Both the position numbers and the translations under genes were made by a program. Below, piece by piece: positions 4,795 to 5,182 of a stretch of DNA of 5,182 bases (position 1 is the first letter of the stretch; each line of letters starts with the position of its first letter). Below the pieces are notes generated by a model, which ran no database searches, was not told the origin of the DNA, and saw nothing but the letters and a program-made list of their open reading frames with translations. Source of the DNA: an uncultured Collinsella sp. (GTDB lineage: Bacteria > Actinomycetota > Coriobacteriia > Coriobacteriales > Coriobacteriaceae); assembly GCA_902470695.1 (NCBI GenBank), contig CABRHH010000055.1, forward strand, positions 1 to 5,182, written 5' to 3'.

Positions 4795-5182
4795 ATGTCT
4801 GAAATCTTCGAGCCCCGCCGTATCGTCGTCACCGGCGGCTGCGGCTTCATCGGGAGCAACTTCGTCCACCACGTGGTGCGCGAGCACCCGGGCGTGCACG
4901 TGACCGTCCTGGACAAGCTCACCTACGCCGGCAACCCCGCCAACATCGCGGGGCTGCCCGCAGACCGGGTCGAGCTCGCCGTGGGCGACGTCTGCGACGC
5001 GGCCCTCGTCGACCGCCTGGTGTCCGGGGCCGACGCCGTCGTCCACTACGCCGCCGAGTCCCACAACGACAACTCCATCGCCGACCCCGCGCCCTTCCTG
5101 CGCACGAACGTCGAGGGCACCTACACGCTGATCGAGGCCTGCCGGAGGCACGGCGTCCGCTACCACCACGTCTCCACCGACG
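4795..5182 (+). CDS. rmlB: dTDP-glucose 4,6-dehydratase, N-terminal part (runs off the window)
   Basis: The first 129 codons of an extended short-chain dehydrogenase that converts dTDP-D-glucose to dTDP-4-keto-6-deoxy-D-glucose using bound NAD+. This is the second step of dTDP-L-rhamnose synthesis for cell-wall polysaccharide. Visible family marks are the NAD-binding TGGCGFIGSN (13-22), the LDKLTYAGN stretch after strand 2 (39-47) with Asp40 at the NAD-ribose position, HYAAESHNDNSI (84-95), and TNVEGTYTLIEA (104-115). The window ends at STD (127-129), the start of the expected S-T-D-E-V-Y-G active-site motif. The HNDNSI form, where many enzymes have HVDRSI, is one I associate with actinobacterial members. 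Family length is about 330-350 residues, so roughly 60 percent lies outside. Third positions are almost all G or C. Other rhamnose genes may follow to the right, unseen here. Confidence 0.93.
   Translation, partial: MSEIFEPRRIVVTGGCGFIGSNFVHHVVREHPGVHVTVLDKLTYAGNPANIAGLPADRVELAVGDVCDAALVDRLVSGADAVVHYAAESHNDNSIADPAPFLRTNVEGTYTLIEACRRHGVRYHHVSTD

Noticed and set aside
4684..5169. Open frame on the - strand over the right end
   Set aside because: It is the complement of rmlB, whose NAD-binding and active-site motifs are plain on the + strand.

Overview
This window looks like a high-GC Gram-positive chromosome, most likely an actinobacterium. A Coriobacteriia member (Olsenella/Collinsella-like) is my best guess. 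The basis is strong GC bias at third codon positions in most genes, purine-rich Shine-Dalgarno sites just ahead of most starts, Firmicutes/Actinobacteria-type phage lysis genes and a CGAAC-N4-GTTCG SOS-type operator. The genus is inference only.

Layout. (1) Positions 134-1936 hold a compact rightward phage lysis cassette: a small membrane-anchored phage protein, a two-helix Dp-1-like holin, and a LytA-like N-acetylmuramoyl-L-alanine amidase with a signal peptide and two SH3b-like repeats. A perfect 14-bp stem terminator at 1949-1982 closes it. This is probably the right end of a prophage or a prophage remnant. (2) Positions 1986-2318 are gene-free. They hold a shift to lower GC, a perfect CGAAC-N4-GTTCG palindrome at 2193-2206 matching the Gram-positive LexA/SOS box, and TATGCT -10-like hexamers beside it. 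(3) Positions 2319-3401 hold a two-gene operon of lower GC: a Panacea-domain (DUF4065, SocA-like) putative antitoxin and, 6 bp downstream, a TacT/AtaT-like GNAT acetyltransferase putative toxin. (4) Positions 3402-3679 are gene-free and rich in inverted repeats: a 12-nt palindrome, then three consecutive hairpins at 3513-3590. (5) Positions 3680-4477 encode a stand-alone HD-domain phosphohydrolase. (6) Positions 4478-4794 are non-coding and end in a good -10 box and ribosome binding site. (7) From 4795 to the window edge runs the N-terminal part of dTDP-glucose 4,6-dehydratase (RmlB/RfbB).

How the parts may work together. The lysis genes form one transcription unit: the holin depolarises or permeabilises the membrane and the exported amidase cuts peptidoglycan. 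The downstream pair reads as a type II toxin-antitoxin module that may answer to DNA damage through the SOS-like operator. That would suit a module sitting next to a prophage, because the same signal commonly induces prophages. The HD protein and RmlB look like ordinary host genes. The most interesting points are the SOS-box-headed Panacea/GNAT module, a two-residue expansion in the toxin's acetyl-CoA loop, the signal-peptide endolysin, and the unexplained hairpin cluster at 3513-3590.
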